This document shows positions 1 through 8,268 of a stretch of DNA of 64,000 bases, in pieces; within the stretch, counting starts at the first letter, position 1; every line of letters starts with the position of its first letter. The translations under genes and the position numbers were made by a program. Where the stretch lies: contig CALULQ010000012.1 in NCBI GenBank assembly GCA_944321525.1, positions 32,123 to 96,122 on the forward strand. The letters are read 5' to 3'. The DNA is from an uncultured Paraprevotella sp. GTDB lineage: Bacteria; Bacteroidota; Bacteroidia; Bacteroidales; Bacteroidaceae. The notes under the pieces were generated by a model. The model worked only from the letters and a program-made list of their open reading frames with translations. It did not search any database and was not told where the DNA came from.

Positions 1-3000
1 TTCCTGGTCATAGTCGTTCAGCACCTGTTTCAGTATTTCCTTGTCCGTCGTGTTGCAGAAGGCGTCCGGCGTGCTCCGAATCCATTTTTCGGCCTCCTCC
101 TCCCGTGTCAGGTCGGGAGCGGCCGGGCGTTCGCCGCCGTGCGCGTGGGCCTTGTCCCTGATGCTGGAGAGGTAGGGCAGGTGCCGGTCTTCCCAGCAGT
201 ATTCAAACTCTTCGGTGGCTCCGCCGCAGCACTTGGAGAAGCGCGCGTCGCAGATTTCCTCGCCGTACATGAGTATTTGTCCGCGTGTGGCTTCCACGGC
301 GTCGCCCACGGCCTTGTGGCTGGCCCGCGTGATGCCTTGGTAGCGCTGGCAGTGGTCGTCGGCACAGACGTCGAAGATGGTGTGGTCTTCCCGGTCGTAC
401 CATCGGATAAGTTCGCCGTCGCTCTTGTTGAAGGAGAAGAAGCCGCGGTCGTAACCGTTCATCTTCTTGCGCTTCTCGATTTGTGCGTAGAGCCAGCTGC
501 GGCTGATGACGGCCGATGCCTTCAGGAACTCCGGCGAAGCGGAGGCGCTCATCTCGCTGGAGATGACGCTCACGAGATAGTCTTCGACGGGCAGCACGTT
601 GATGGCCACGATTTTTTCTTCTTCCACCACGAGTTTCAGCGTTCCGCTGAAAGTTTGGGTCTCCTGGCGCTCCCAGTGGAAGTTGATGCCGATGGTCACG
701 TCGCAGAGCGAGAATGAAGCATCGGGGGATTGCGGGACGAAAGTGAGTTCGCGGTAGAGGTTGCCGTTCCACAGGATGCCGCCTTCGCGGTATTCCACGT
801 CCTGCTTGCCTTCCACAAGCGTTCCCTTGGCCTGGAAGGTGCCGTTGAGCGAGAAATGTATGTCGGGTCGGCTCATGATGCCGACGCTGACGTCGGGTTC
901 CGTGTCCTCGTGGGCGGTGGCGTTTTTCTTGTGCGCGTCCGCGGGCTTGCCTTTTTGTTTGTCCTTGTGGCTGGGGGTGAGTTTCCCGATGACGGGCTTC
1001 AGTTCTTCTTCCGTCAGGGTCACCTCGCGCAGGATGTCCGTGGCGGTTTCGGGCGTGATGCGGAGAAAGTCTTTTTCGCGGGGTGTGATGAGCAGTCCAC
1101 CCATGTCCAAGGCGCCCGGGCTGACGAGGAACTGTTCTTCGCCACTGCGCCCGTAGCAGTCCGGCCTGTGCTTCTTGCGCGGGAAAATCAGGATGACGAT
1201 TTCGTCTTCCCTGCCGGGGTTCCAGCTTTGCCGCCAGCAGACGATGTTCATGCGCGGCTCGTCCTCGCCCGGGTGAAGCGGCAGCGCGTGGTAGAGTTTC
1301 TCGAAGAGCAAGCAGGGATGTGCCGACGGTCGTGTTCGGATGACGAACACGGGGCAGGCGTAGTTGCGGAGCAGGTAGAGCCCGCAGTTGGCGTTTTGTG
1401 CGATGATTTCCTCGATGCTTTCTTCCTCCTCCGGTTGCAGGGGGTAGAGCTTTTCCATATTGGTCTCGTAGCTCTTCCAGTCGCGTTCGATGGGCAACAC
1501 GCCCCGCGTGCCCGCCTGGAAGTGCAGGTGGTCGGGGGCTGAGGCTCCGCAGAGGGGACCGTTGTAGAAGAAAATCATTTCCGGTGCGTTCCAAGCCATC
1601 TCGCGCAGGGTCTGGAAGTGGGTGAGGATGTGTTGCGGCACGTGCCGGCGGGCAGGGATGGTGAAATGTTCGGGCAGTATGGGGTAGGGGTTGACCAACA
1701 GCTGGTAGTGTCCTTCGACGGGCAGTGCGCGTTGGGTGGCCGGCCGGTTCAGGTCGCAAAGGAAGCATGGGCGAGCGGCCAGTGCGGACGGGGCGATGGA
1801 CGCTCCGGTGGACACGATGCGCGCGGGGTTGAACTGAACGGCCAGGGCATGGTCGCCGAAGGGAAGTTCGCGGGTCTGCACTCCCGAGAGTTCCTCGTAT
1901 CGTTTCCGTGCCTCGTCCCACTCTTCCAACTGTTCGCGGAAGAAGCGTTGCATTTCTTCCTGCGACAGGGGATGGTTCCAACGGTCGTTCAGCTGGCGCC
2001 GTGCTTTCAGTTCGATGGTGCGCAGGCGGTCTTTGTAGAGGTTGTTGGCATTGACCCGTTCGGTGCTGAGGGCGGCGTCGGAGTTGCCTTCCCATCGGCG
2101 GCAGAGGTAGACCTCGTCGTAGATGCGCCCGATGCGGTAGAACCTGGAGAAGCAGAGGCCGAGGGCGTAGTCCTCTCCGTAACTGGTGTTGGGGATTTGC
2201 AACCTGCGCAGGACGGGCGTGAAGAAAGCCCGCGGGGCGCCCAGCCCGTTGATGCGCAGGGCGTTGTTGCGGCCGTTTTCGGGCGTCCATTCCTTGTGGT
2301 CGATGAGCCCCGGGGGAAGGGTTTGCAGGGCGAAGTCCGTCATGCGGTAGGAGCCGATGACCATGGCGGCCTTCTCGCGGTAGAAGGTGTCGACGATGCG
2401 CTGCAGGGTGTGGGGCGAACTGTAGAGGTCGTCGGAGTCGAGCTGCACGGCGAACCGTCCGCAGCGGGGGTGATGCACGGCCGTGTTCCAACAGCCGCCG
2501 ATGCCCAGGTCTTCGCGTTCGGGAATGATGTGCACCACGCGTGCGTCTCCGGCATAGCGGCGGATGGCCTCCGTCGTGCCGTCGGTGGAGTGGTTGTCCA
2601 CCACAATGAGGTTGAAGGCGAATGTCGTCTGTTGGTCCAGCACGCTTCGTATGGCATCTTCGATGGTGCGTGCCCGGTTGCGCACGGGTATCACCACGGA
2701 GGCTTCGCATTCGAAGTCCTCGCACCCGAAGTCCACCTCGTCCACCTCTTCGGGTGCCAGGTAGGCCCCGGTTCGTTTCAGGTGCTCGGTGCAGGCCTGT
2801 TCCATCTCGATTTGCACGGTGCGGTTCTTGGGGTCCACATAGTCGAAGTTCTTTTCCCCGCTCGTCCGCGTGTCAGTTTCAATCTCCGTGTAGAGGCATT
2901 CGTTCAGGTGGAAGATTTCGCCGTGGCGGCTCAGGAAGAGCCGCAGGTCGTACCACCCCGCATAGCGATAGTCGTGCAGGTCGGGTTGCGAGGCGAATGC

Positions 3001-3462
3001 CTTCAGTGCTTTCGTGCGTATCAGGAGCAGGGAGCCGAAGTCGAAGTCGTCGCGCAGGCTTCCTTCCTGGTAGTCGATGAGCGGATGCGGCTGTCGCGCG
3101 CCTTTTAATATGGTATAATGGTCGGTGTAGAGCAAGTCGGCCTGTGTGTCGTCGGCCACGCGCAGGAGGCGTTCCAAGGCATGGAACCCCAGTTCGAGCG
3201 GCAGGGCTTTCAGGTAGAGCAGGCAGTATTCGGCTTCGCATTGTGCGGCGATGTCCCTGAGGGCCTGCGTGCCCAGGAGGCTGTCCGCATATATCGGCCG
3301 GCAGGTGTCCGGCAAGGGCGTGTGCCCGCCCGCGGGGCAGAGGACGCAAATCTGCCTTACGTGTCCGGTTTCGTGCAGTGCTTGTGCCAAGCTGGCTATT
3401 TGGTCTTCCGTGCCGTAGGGCAAGAAGCAGTCTATCCGTGGAGAATGTAGCGAGGGCTTCAT
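1..3462 (-). CDS. Glycosyltransferase / HIT-type phosphorylase-like (DUF4922-like) / SpoIID-LytB fusion protein, 3' end beyond the window
   Basis: This is an open frame of 1154 codons from ATG at 3462 that runs off the left edge. Residues 1-230 resemble a degenerate GT-A region. Residues about 250-480 are a family 2 glycosyltransferase ([18 protein letters not shown] near 253, LDSDDLYS near 343). Residues about 490-830 carry a CFLC pair at 566-569 and HLHFQ at 645-649, which is the HxHxQ signature of GalT/VTC2-like HIT nucleotidyltransferases and phosphorylases. I believe this corresponds to DUF4922. From about residue 900 a SpoIID/LytB region follows ([16 protein letters not shown] near 953, [14 protein letters not shown] near 1075). 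I see no signal peptide. SpoIID domains bind or cleave peptidoglycan in spore formers. A joint role in envelope glycan synthesis is inference. The domain calls are by motif only; DUF4922 naming is the least certain. Confidence 0.8.
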   Translation of the reverse strand, partial: MKPSLHSPRIDCFLPYGTEDQIASLAQALHETGHVRQICVLCPAGGHTPLPDTCRPIYADSLLGTQALRDIAAQCEAEYCLLYLKALPLELGFHALERLLRVADDTQADLLYTDHYTILKGARQPHPLIDYQEGSLRDDFDFGSLLLIRTKALKAFASQPDLHDYRYAGWYDLRLFLSRHGEIFHLNECLYTEIETDTRTSGEKNFDYVDPKNRTVQIEMEQACTEHLKRTGAYLAPEEVDEVDFGCEDFECEASVVIPVRNRARTIEDAIRSVLDQQTTFAFNLIVVDNHSTDGTTEAIRRYAGDARVVHIIPEREDLGIGGCWNTAVHHPRCGRFAVQLDSDDLYSSPHTLQRIVDTFYREKAAMVIGSYRMTDFALQTLPPGLIDHKEWTPENGRNNALRINGLGAPRAFFTPVLRRLQIPNTSYGEDYALGLCFSRFYRIGRIYDEVYLCRRWEGNSDAALSTERVNANNLYKDRLRTIELKARRQLNDRWNHPLSQEEMQRFFREQLEEWDEARKRYEELSGVQTRELPFGDHALAVQFNPARIVSTGASIAPSALAARPCFLCDLNRPATQRALPVEGHYQLLVNPYPILPEHFTIPARRHVPQHILTHFQTLREMAWNAPEMIFFYNGPLCGASAPDHLHFQAGTRGVLPIERDWKSYETNMEKLYPLQPEEEESIEEIIAQNANCGLYLLRNYACPVFVIRTRPSAHPCLLFEKLYHALPLHPGEDEPRMNIVCWRQSWNPGREDEIVILIFPRKKHRPDCYGRSGEEQFLVSPGALDMGGLLITPREKDFLRITPETATDILREVTLTEEELKPVIGKLTPSHKDKQKGKPADAHKKNATAHEDTEPDVSVGIMSRPDIHFSLNGTFQAKGTLVEGKQDVEYREGGILWNGNLYRELTFVPQSPDASFSLCDVTIGINFHWERQETQTFSGTLKLVVEEEKIVAINVLPVEDYLVSVISSEMSASASPEFLKASAVISRSWLYAQIEKRKKMNGYDRGFFSFNKSDGELIRWYDREDHTIFDVCADDHCQRYQGITRASHKAVGDAVEATRGQILMYGEEICDARFSKCCGGATEEFEYCWEDRHLPYLSSIRDKAHAHGGERPAAPDLTREEEAEKWIRSTPDAFCNTTDKEILKQVLNDYDQE

Positions 3463-3487
3463 CTGATAATTTTTGTTTATTCTACTG

Positions 3488-3495
3488 CAAAAATA
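3488..3495 (-). promoter_or_regulatory. -7 element of the glycosyltransferase fusion gene
   Basis: The minus strand reads TATTTTTG, matching TAnnTTTG, about 26 bases before the ATG at 3462. No clear -33 TTTG is visible at the usual spacing. An 18-bp palindrome lies just upstream, at 3498-3515. Confidence 0.5.
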
Positions 3496-3497
3496 GG

Positions 3498-3515
3498 CAT
3501 AAATCGCGATTTATG
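3498..3515. promoter_or_regulatory. Perfect 18-bp palindrome, possible operator
   Basis: The sequence CATAAATCGCGATTTATG is perfectly self-complementary. It occupies the spacer between the expected -33 and -7 of the glycosyltransferase promoter, where a repressor would block RNA polymerase. The operator role is inference; no candidate regulator gene is adjacent. Confidence 0.45.
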
Positions 3516-3620
3516 TGCCAGTGGGATTAAGAAAAAGTCGATGCCACCCCAATCTTTGTCATCCGTCCGGGCTTTATGGGAAGTGGCACACGTGGGGAGG
3601 AATAGTTGTCTTCTTCCTGA

Positions 3621-3764
3621 TGAAAAGTCTGTTCAACGTCGTTGTTTACATAAACAACGTCGGCGTTTATATAGTCAACGTCGTTAATTATATAAACAAC
3701 GTCGTTGAATAGAGATTCGTGCCGGACAAAAGAAAGTTTTCCGCCTTGTCGTCCGGACTTTCCG
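3621..3764 (+). repeat. 144-bp dispersed intergenic element, copy A
   Basis: This is the same 144-bp unit as the reverse complement of 49376-49519; the two align without gaps at roughly 80% identity by eye. It starts near GAAAAGTC and ends GACTTTCCG, giving short imperfect terminal inverted repeats. Inside, CAACGTCGTT blocks recur every 21 bp with AT-rich TTATATAAA-type spacers (3634-3709), followed by a conserved AAGTTTTCCGCCT-GTCCGGACT tail. It lies between divergent genes and encodes nothing convincing. It resembles a MITE or a multi-site protein-binding array. Confidence 0.8.
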
Positions 3765-3886
3765 GAAGGGGGAAATCTGAAGTCGGACAAGGGCATTATG
3801 CGCCTAAAGGACGGGGCTTGCTCCTTTCTTGCAGGGAATAATGCGAATAAAGGTCAAATATAGTGGAGGATTTCTCTTTTTTTCCT

Positions 3887-3894
3887 TACCTTTG
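3887..3894 (+). promoter_or_regulatory. -7 element of rlmN
   Basis: TACCTTTG matches TAnnTTTG, 22 bases before the rlmN ATG. The -33 box is weak. Confidence 0.55.
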
Positions 3895-3916
3895 TCTGCC
3901 AAATTAAAGTGGAAAT

Positions 3917-4969
3917 ATGGCCGGAGAGGAGAAAAAAGCATTGCTGGGCATGACGCTGGACGAGTTGAAAGGCGTGGCCGCCGAGGTAGGGATGCCCCCC
4001 TTCGCCGCGCGGCAGATGGTGGGGTGGATTTACGGAAAGAAAGTGGCGTCGGTCGACGAAATGACCAACTTGTCGCTGAAGCACCGGAAGGCGCTGGGCG
4101 AGCGCTACGCCGTGGGATGCTCTGCTCCGGTGGACGCGCAACGCTCGGCGGACGGCACGGTGAAGTACCTCTATCGGACGGCGGCCGGAGGGTATGTCGA
4201 GACCGTGTACATCCCCGACGGCGAGCGGGCCACGCTCTGCGTGTCCTCGCAGGTGGGGTGCCGGATGGGATGCCGTTTCTGCATGACGGGCAAGCAGGGC
4301 TTTGCCGGGCAGTTGACGGCATGCGACATCCTGAACCAGCTTTATTCGCTGCCCGAGCGGGAGACGCTGACCAACGTGGTCTTCATGGGACAAGGCGAAC
4401 CGCTGGACAACCTGGACGCCGTGTTGCGCGCGACGGGCATCCTGACGGCAGATTATGGTTACGCCTGGAGCCCCAAGCGCATCACCGTCTCTACGGTGGG
4501 CGTGCGCAAGGGACTGCGGCGCTTTCTGGACGAGAGCGAGTGCCACCTGGCGGTGAGCCTGCACAATCCCTTCGCGGAGCAACGGGAGCGCCTGATGCCG
4601 GCGGAGCATGGCTTCGGCATCCGCGAGATTGTGGCGCTGCTGAGGGAATACGACTTCACGCACCAGCGCCGCCTGTCGTTTGAATACACGATGTTCAGGG
4701 GCGTGAACGACACGCCGGCCCATGCCAAGGAATTGCTGAGGCTGCTGGGCGGACTGGAGTGCCGCATGAACCTGATACGCTTTCATCCCGTGCCGGGAGT
4801 CGACCTGGAAGGCACGTCCGAGGACGACATGGTGCGCTTCCGCGACTATCTCACCGCCCACGGGCTTTTCTCCACCATCAGGGCTTCGCGGGGGCAGGAC
4901 ATCTTTGCGGCCTGCGGCCTGTTGAGCACGGCCAAGCAACAAGGACTGGATTTAAAGGACATAAAATAA
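3917..4969 (+). CDS. rlmN: Dual-specificity RNA methyltransferase RlmN
   Basis: The 350-residue protein is a radical-SAM enzyme that methylates C2 of A2503 in 23S rRNA and A37 in some tRNAs. The cluster-binding CRMGCRFC motif puts cysteines at 115, 119 and 122. The methyl-carrying cysteine is in RGQDIFAACGLL (C333) near the C-terminus. Full family motifs such as GQGEPLDN and SVGLHN-like AVSLHNPF are present, and the length is normal for RlmN. It is the first gene of a plus-strand run; the next gene begins 14 bases after its stop. The ATG at 3917 sits behind a -7 box and leaves the conserved N-terminal domain intact. Confidence 0.97.
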   Translation: MAGEEKKALLGMTLDELKGVAAEVGMPPFAARQMVGWIYGKKVASVDEMTNLSLKHRKALGERYAVGCSAPVDAQRSADGTVKYLYRTAAGGYVETVYIPDGERATLCVSSQVGCRMGCRFCMTGKQGFAGQLTACDILNQLYSLPERETLTNVVFMGQGEPLDNLDAVLRATGILTADYGYAWSPKRITVSTVGVRKGLRRFLDESECHLAVSLHNPFAEQRERLMPAEHGFGIREIVALLREYDFTHQRRLSFEYTMFRGVNDTPAHAKELLRLLGGLECRMNLIRFHPVPGVDLEGTSEDDMVRFRDYLTAHGLFSTIRASRGQDIFAACGLLSTAKQQGLDLKDIK

Positions 4970-4983
4970 AGGGGAGGTAAAAG

Positions 4984-6039
4984 ATGAAAAAGTATAAATG
5001 CCTGATGAAAGGCTTGATGCTCTTGTGGGCGGCCGTGGCTTTGGCCGCATGTGAGAATATTGGGACGCCAAGCTCCAGCGGACGGCCTTACGAGGTGCTG
5101 GTCGTGGTGGACGACGAGATGTGGGAACGTCCTGCGGGACGGGCCTTGTTCAGCGTGCTCGACACGGATATCCCCGGCTTGCCGCAGCCGGAACGCTCGT
5201 TCCAGATTTCACAATCCGATCCACGCCACTACAGCCGGGCGATGAAACTGTTCAGGAACATCATACAAGTGGAGATTGATCCCAATGAATACACGCAGAC
5301 CAAAATCAAATACTCGCGCGACGTGTTCGCCCAGCCGCAGGTCATACTGACCATTCAGAGCCCGGACGAGGACGACTTCGCTGCCTTCGTGAAGACGCAT
5401 ACGCAGTCCATCGTGGACTTCCTGACCCGGGTGGAAATGAACCGCCAAATCAACCAGCTTGAGGAGAAGCATTCGGATCTGGTGTCGCAGTTGGCCGAGG
5501 ACCTCTTCAAGTGCCAGATCTGGGCGCCTGCCGACATCAAGAGCTCCAAGAAGGGGAAGGATTTCTTCTGGACCGCATCCAGCGGCGCCACGGGACTGCT
5601 GAACATCTGCATGTACTCTTATCCCTACGAAGGGCCGCAGACATTCAACAAGCAATACGTCGTGGCCAAGCGCGATTCGGTGATGAAACAGAACATCCCC
5701 GGCGCCGAGCCTGACATGTACATGGCCACCGACACATTGTGCACCTCCGTGCGCCCCATCGTCGTGAAAGGACAATACGCCATGGAGATGCGCGGCCTTT
5801 GGATGATGGAGAACGACGCCATGGGCGGCCCGTTTGTCAGCCATTCCCGTGTGGACACGCTCAACAACCGGGTGGTCGTCGTGGAAGGATTCGTCTATGC
5901 CCCGCAGAAGAAAAAGGGCAACCTGATGCGCAGCCTGGAAAGCGCATTGTACACGCTATGCTTGCCGGGCGAGCAGCCCAGGGAACTGAAAGCCAGCATT
6001 CCCGAGGTGAGCGTGACGGCAGGAAAAAAACAAGAATAA
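4984..6039 (+). CDS. DUF4837 family lipoprotein
   Basis: The 351-residue protein has a lipoprotein signal peptide: a charged MKKYK start, a hydrophobic stretch and the lipobox LAAC with the lipidated Cys at residue 23. The mature part begins with a strand-rich PYEVLVVVDDEMW segment and contains a helical EMNRQINQLEEKHSDL region around 145-165. This pattern and the position between rlmN and pdxA fit the Bacteroidetes-specific DUF4837 family. No function is established. It is probably an envelope lipoprotein cotranscribed with rlmN and pdxA, since the gaps are only 14 and 12 bases. Confidence 0.85.
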   Translation: MKKYKCLMKGLMLLWAAVALAACENIGTPSSSGRPYEVLVVVDDEMWERPAGRALFSVLDTDIPGLPQPERSFQISQSDPRHYSRAMKLFRNIIQVEIDPNEYTQTKIKYSRDVFAQPQVILTIQSPDEDDFAAFVKTHTQSIVDFLTRVEMNRQINQLEEKHSDLVSQLAEDLFKCQIWAPADIKSSKKGKDFFWTASSGATGLLNICMYSYPYEGPQTFNKQYVVAKRDSVMKQNIPGAEPDMYMATDTLCTSVRPIVVKGQYAMEMRGLWMMENDAMGGPFVSHSRVDTLNNRVVVVEGFVYAPQKKKGNLMRSLESALYTLCLPGEQPRELKASIPEVSVTAGKKQE

Positions 6040-6051
6040 AAACAAGCAGAA

Positions 6052-7143
6052 ATGAAGAACGGTAAAATATTGGTGGGGATTACCCACGGTGATGTTAACG
6101 GAGTGGGATACGAAATCATCCTGAAACTCTTCAGCGAACCGGCGATGCTGGAATTATGCACGCCCGTCATATACGGCTCTCCCAAAGTGGCGACGTACCA
6201 CAGGAAAGCCATGGACCTGGGCACGAACTTTGTCACCATACAGCGGGCTTCCGACGTGGTGGACGGAAAACTGAACCTCGTGGATTGCCTGACGGAGGAA
6301 GTGAAGATCGACTTCGGGCAACCGTCGGCCGAAAGCGGGCGGGCGGCATTGGCGGCACTGGAGCGCGCCATGGCCGATTATAAGGAAGGCCTGTTCGACG
6401 TGCTGGTGACGGCGCCCATCAACAAGGCGACAATCCAAGGCGAAGGCTTCCACTTCCCCGGCCATACGGAATACATCCAAGAGCGCGTCGGCGAAGGGAA
6501 CGAAGCTTTGATGATCTTGATGAACGACGCGTTGCGGGTGGCCTTGGTGACCACCCACCTGCCCATTCGCGAGGTGGCGCCGGCCATCAGCAAGGAGGCC
6601 GTAAAGCGCAAGTTGCGCATCTTCTACGAGGCATTGCGCAAGGACTTCAACGTGGAGAAACCGCGCATTGCCGTGTTGGCCCTGAACCCGCATGCCGGAG
6701 ACGGGGGCTTGCTGGGGACGGAGGAACAGGATGCCATCATCCCGGCCATCAGCGAGATGGAGAAGGAGGGAGTGTTCTGCTTCGGGCCTTATCCGGCCGA
6801 CGGCTTCTTTGGCAACCGAACTTATGAATACTTCGACGGCGTGCTGGCCATGTACCACGACCAGGGACTGGCGCCTTTCAAGGCTCTGGCCATGACGGAC
6901 GGGGTGAACTACACGGCCGGCCTTCCCATCGTGCGCACTTCGCCCGACCACGGCACGGCCTATGATATCGCCGGGCAAGGCAAGGCCGACGAGGCGTCGC
7001 TCCGCCAGGCCGTGTATACGGCGCTGGACGTGTTCCGCAACCGGAAACGCTACGAGGAGGCACATGCCAATCCCCTGCGGAAACAATATCATGAGCGCCG
7101 GGACGACAGTGACAAACTTAAACTGAACGCCCCCGAAGAGTAG
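6052..7143 (+). CDS. pdxA: 4-hydroxythreonine-4-phosphate dehydrogenase PdxA
   Basis: The 363-residue enzyme oxidises 4-phosphohydroxy-L-threonine in the DXP-dependent pyridoxal phosphate pathway. The three metal-ligand histidines of the family are visible: FPGHTEYIQE near 142, LNPHAGDGG near 213 and MYHDQGLAPFKAL near 268. The N-terminal signature reads THGDVNGVGYEI in place of the more common GDPAGIGPE, which is typical of Bacteroidetes homologues. It follows the DUF4837 gene by 12 bases and is followed after 2 bases by the flippase-like gene, so all four are likely one transcript. Confidence 0.95.
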   Translation: MKNGKILVGITHGDVNGVGYEIILKLFSEPAMLELCTPVIYGSPKVATYHRKAMDLGTNFVTIQRASDVVDGKLNLVDCLTEEVKIDFGQPSAESGRAALAALERAMADYKEGLFDVLVTAPINKATIQGEGFHFPGHTEYIQERVGEGNEALMILMNDALRVALVTTHLPIREVAPAISKEAVKRKLRIFYEALRKDFNVEKPRIAVLALNPHAGDGGLLGTEEQDAIIPAISEMEKEGVFCFGPYPADGFFGNRTYEYFDGVLAMYHDQGLAPFKALAMTDGVNYTAGLPIVRTSPDHGTAYDIAGQGKADEASLRQAVYTALDVFRNRKRYEEAHANPLRKQYHERRDDSDKLKLNAPEE

Positions 7144-7145
7144 AA

Positions 7146-8153
7146 ATGAAGCCGTTATACCGCAACCTGTTTTTGGCCGTCGGCGTGGCGGCCATTCTCG
7201 TCATGCTCTGCACGTCGGACATCTCCTACGCGGAAATGTGGGAAAACGTCCGGCGTGCGGGCTACTGGTTCCCCGCCGTCATCGTCTTGTGGGTCTTCCT
7301 TTATATGGCTAACGCTTGGTCGTGGTCGGTCATCCTCAACGACGGGGCGGTGCCCAAGGTCTCTTTCTGGCGGGTGTATAAGTACACCATCAGCGGCTAT
7401 GCCTTGAACTATGTCACCCCGGTGGGACTGCTGGGCGGAGAGCCTTACCGCATCATGGAACTTACGCCCTATGTGGGCGCGTCGAAGGCCGCTTCGAGCG
7501 TCATCTTGTATGCCATGATGCACATCTTCTCCCATTTTTGTTTCTGGTCGTTCTCCATCCTTCTTTATCTGGTGCTTTATGCGCGCGGCATGTCGGCCGG
7601 CATGGCGGTGTTCCTCGCAGTGTGCTCCGTGTTCTGCGGCTTGGGCATCTATTTTTTCTTGAAGGGCTACAAGCATGGTTTGGCCATGAAAGCCTTGCAT
7701 CTCTTGTCCCACATCCCCGGCCTGAAGTCGCGCCTGCGGCGTTTCATGGAAACCAAGGGCGAGTCCATCCGCAATGTGGACCGCCAGATTGCCGCCTTGC
7801 ACGCCCAGCGCCGTTCCACGTTCTACCTTTCGTTGCTGATTGAGTTTGGAGTGCGTGTGGCGGGCTGCCTCGAAATACAGTTCATCCTGCTCATCCTGAC
7901 CGACCACGTATCTTTCTGGAATTGTGTGCTCATCCAGGCTTTCACTTCCCTTTTCGCCAACCTGTTCTTCTTCATCCCGATGGGGGTCGGTGCGCGCGAG
8001 GGAGGCTTCGCCTTGGCGGTCGGCGGCCTTTCGCTGGCCGGGGCCTATGGCGTCTATACCAGTTTGATTGTCCGTCTGCGTGAGCTGATATGGACGGCCA
8101 TCGGGTTGCTGCTCATCAAGGTGGGCAATAAGCCGGCAGCTCCTTCTCGCTGA
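7146..8153 (+). CDS. Flippase-like integral membrane protein (UPF0104 / lysylphosphatidylglycerol synthase TM family)
   Basis: The 335-residue protein is hydrophobic throughout, with about eight predicted membrane spans from residue 5 onward. Family landmarks include a GYALNYVTPVGLLGGEPYR loop near 82-100 and a late FFFIPMGVGAREGGFALAVG segment near 275-295. Members of this family move or modify lipids in the inner membrane; the substrate cannot be read from the sequence. It starts 2 bases after pdxA, and neighbouring lptE fits an envelope theme. The gene ends 115 bases before the sigma-54 activator, which has its own promoter. Confidence 0.85.
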   Translation: MKPLYRNLFLAVGVAAILVMLCTSDISYAEMWENVRRAGYWFPAVIVLWVFLYMANAWSWSVILNDGAVPKVSFWRVYKYTISGYALNYVTPVGLLGGEPYRIMELTPYVGASKAASSVILYAMMHIFSHFCFWSFSILLYLVLYARGMSAGMAVFLAVCSVFCGLGIYFFLKGYKHGLAMKALHLLSHIPGLKSRLRRFMETKGESIRNVDRQIAALHAQRRSTFYLSLLIEFGVRVAGCLEIQFILLILTDHVSFWNCVLIQAFTSLFANLFFFIPMGVGAREGGFALAVGGLSLAGAYGVYTSLIVRLRELIWTAIGLLLIKVGNKPAAPSR

Positions 8154-8234
8154 CGGGATGCCGTCGGGCAGGCAGGCTTAGGTATATTTTCTTAAAATTA
8201 TGGAGGAAACGGCGTGTGCCACGGATTTTTTATG

Positions 8235-8242
8235 TAATTTTG
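8235..8242 (+). promoter_or_regulatory. -7 element of the sigma-54 activator gene
   Basis: TAATTTTG matches TAnnTTTG, 26 bases before the ATG at 8269. The leader contains an unusually good AGGAGG ribosome site for this group, just before ATTTTATG. Confidence 0.6.
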
Positions 8243-8268
8243 TCTGCATTCGCATTTAGGAGGATTTT

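Noticed and set aside
203..2725. 840-residue antisense frame, and similar long frames opposite the lipoprotein, permease, RND and regulator genes
   Set aside because: Composition is dominated by Arg, Pro, His and Ala with no domains, and the frames lie opposite genes with clear motifs. They are an effect of high GC.
3515..3796. Two opposite-strand frames with a heptad repeat of Val, Tyr, Ile and Asn
   Set aside because: The heptads come from the 21-bp DNA period of repeat copy A, which is open on both strands. The second copy does not keep a comparable gene, so the repeat is treated as DNA-level.
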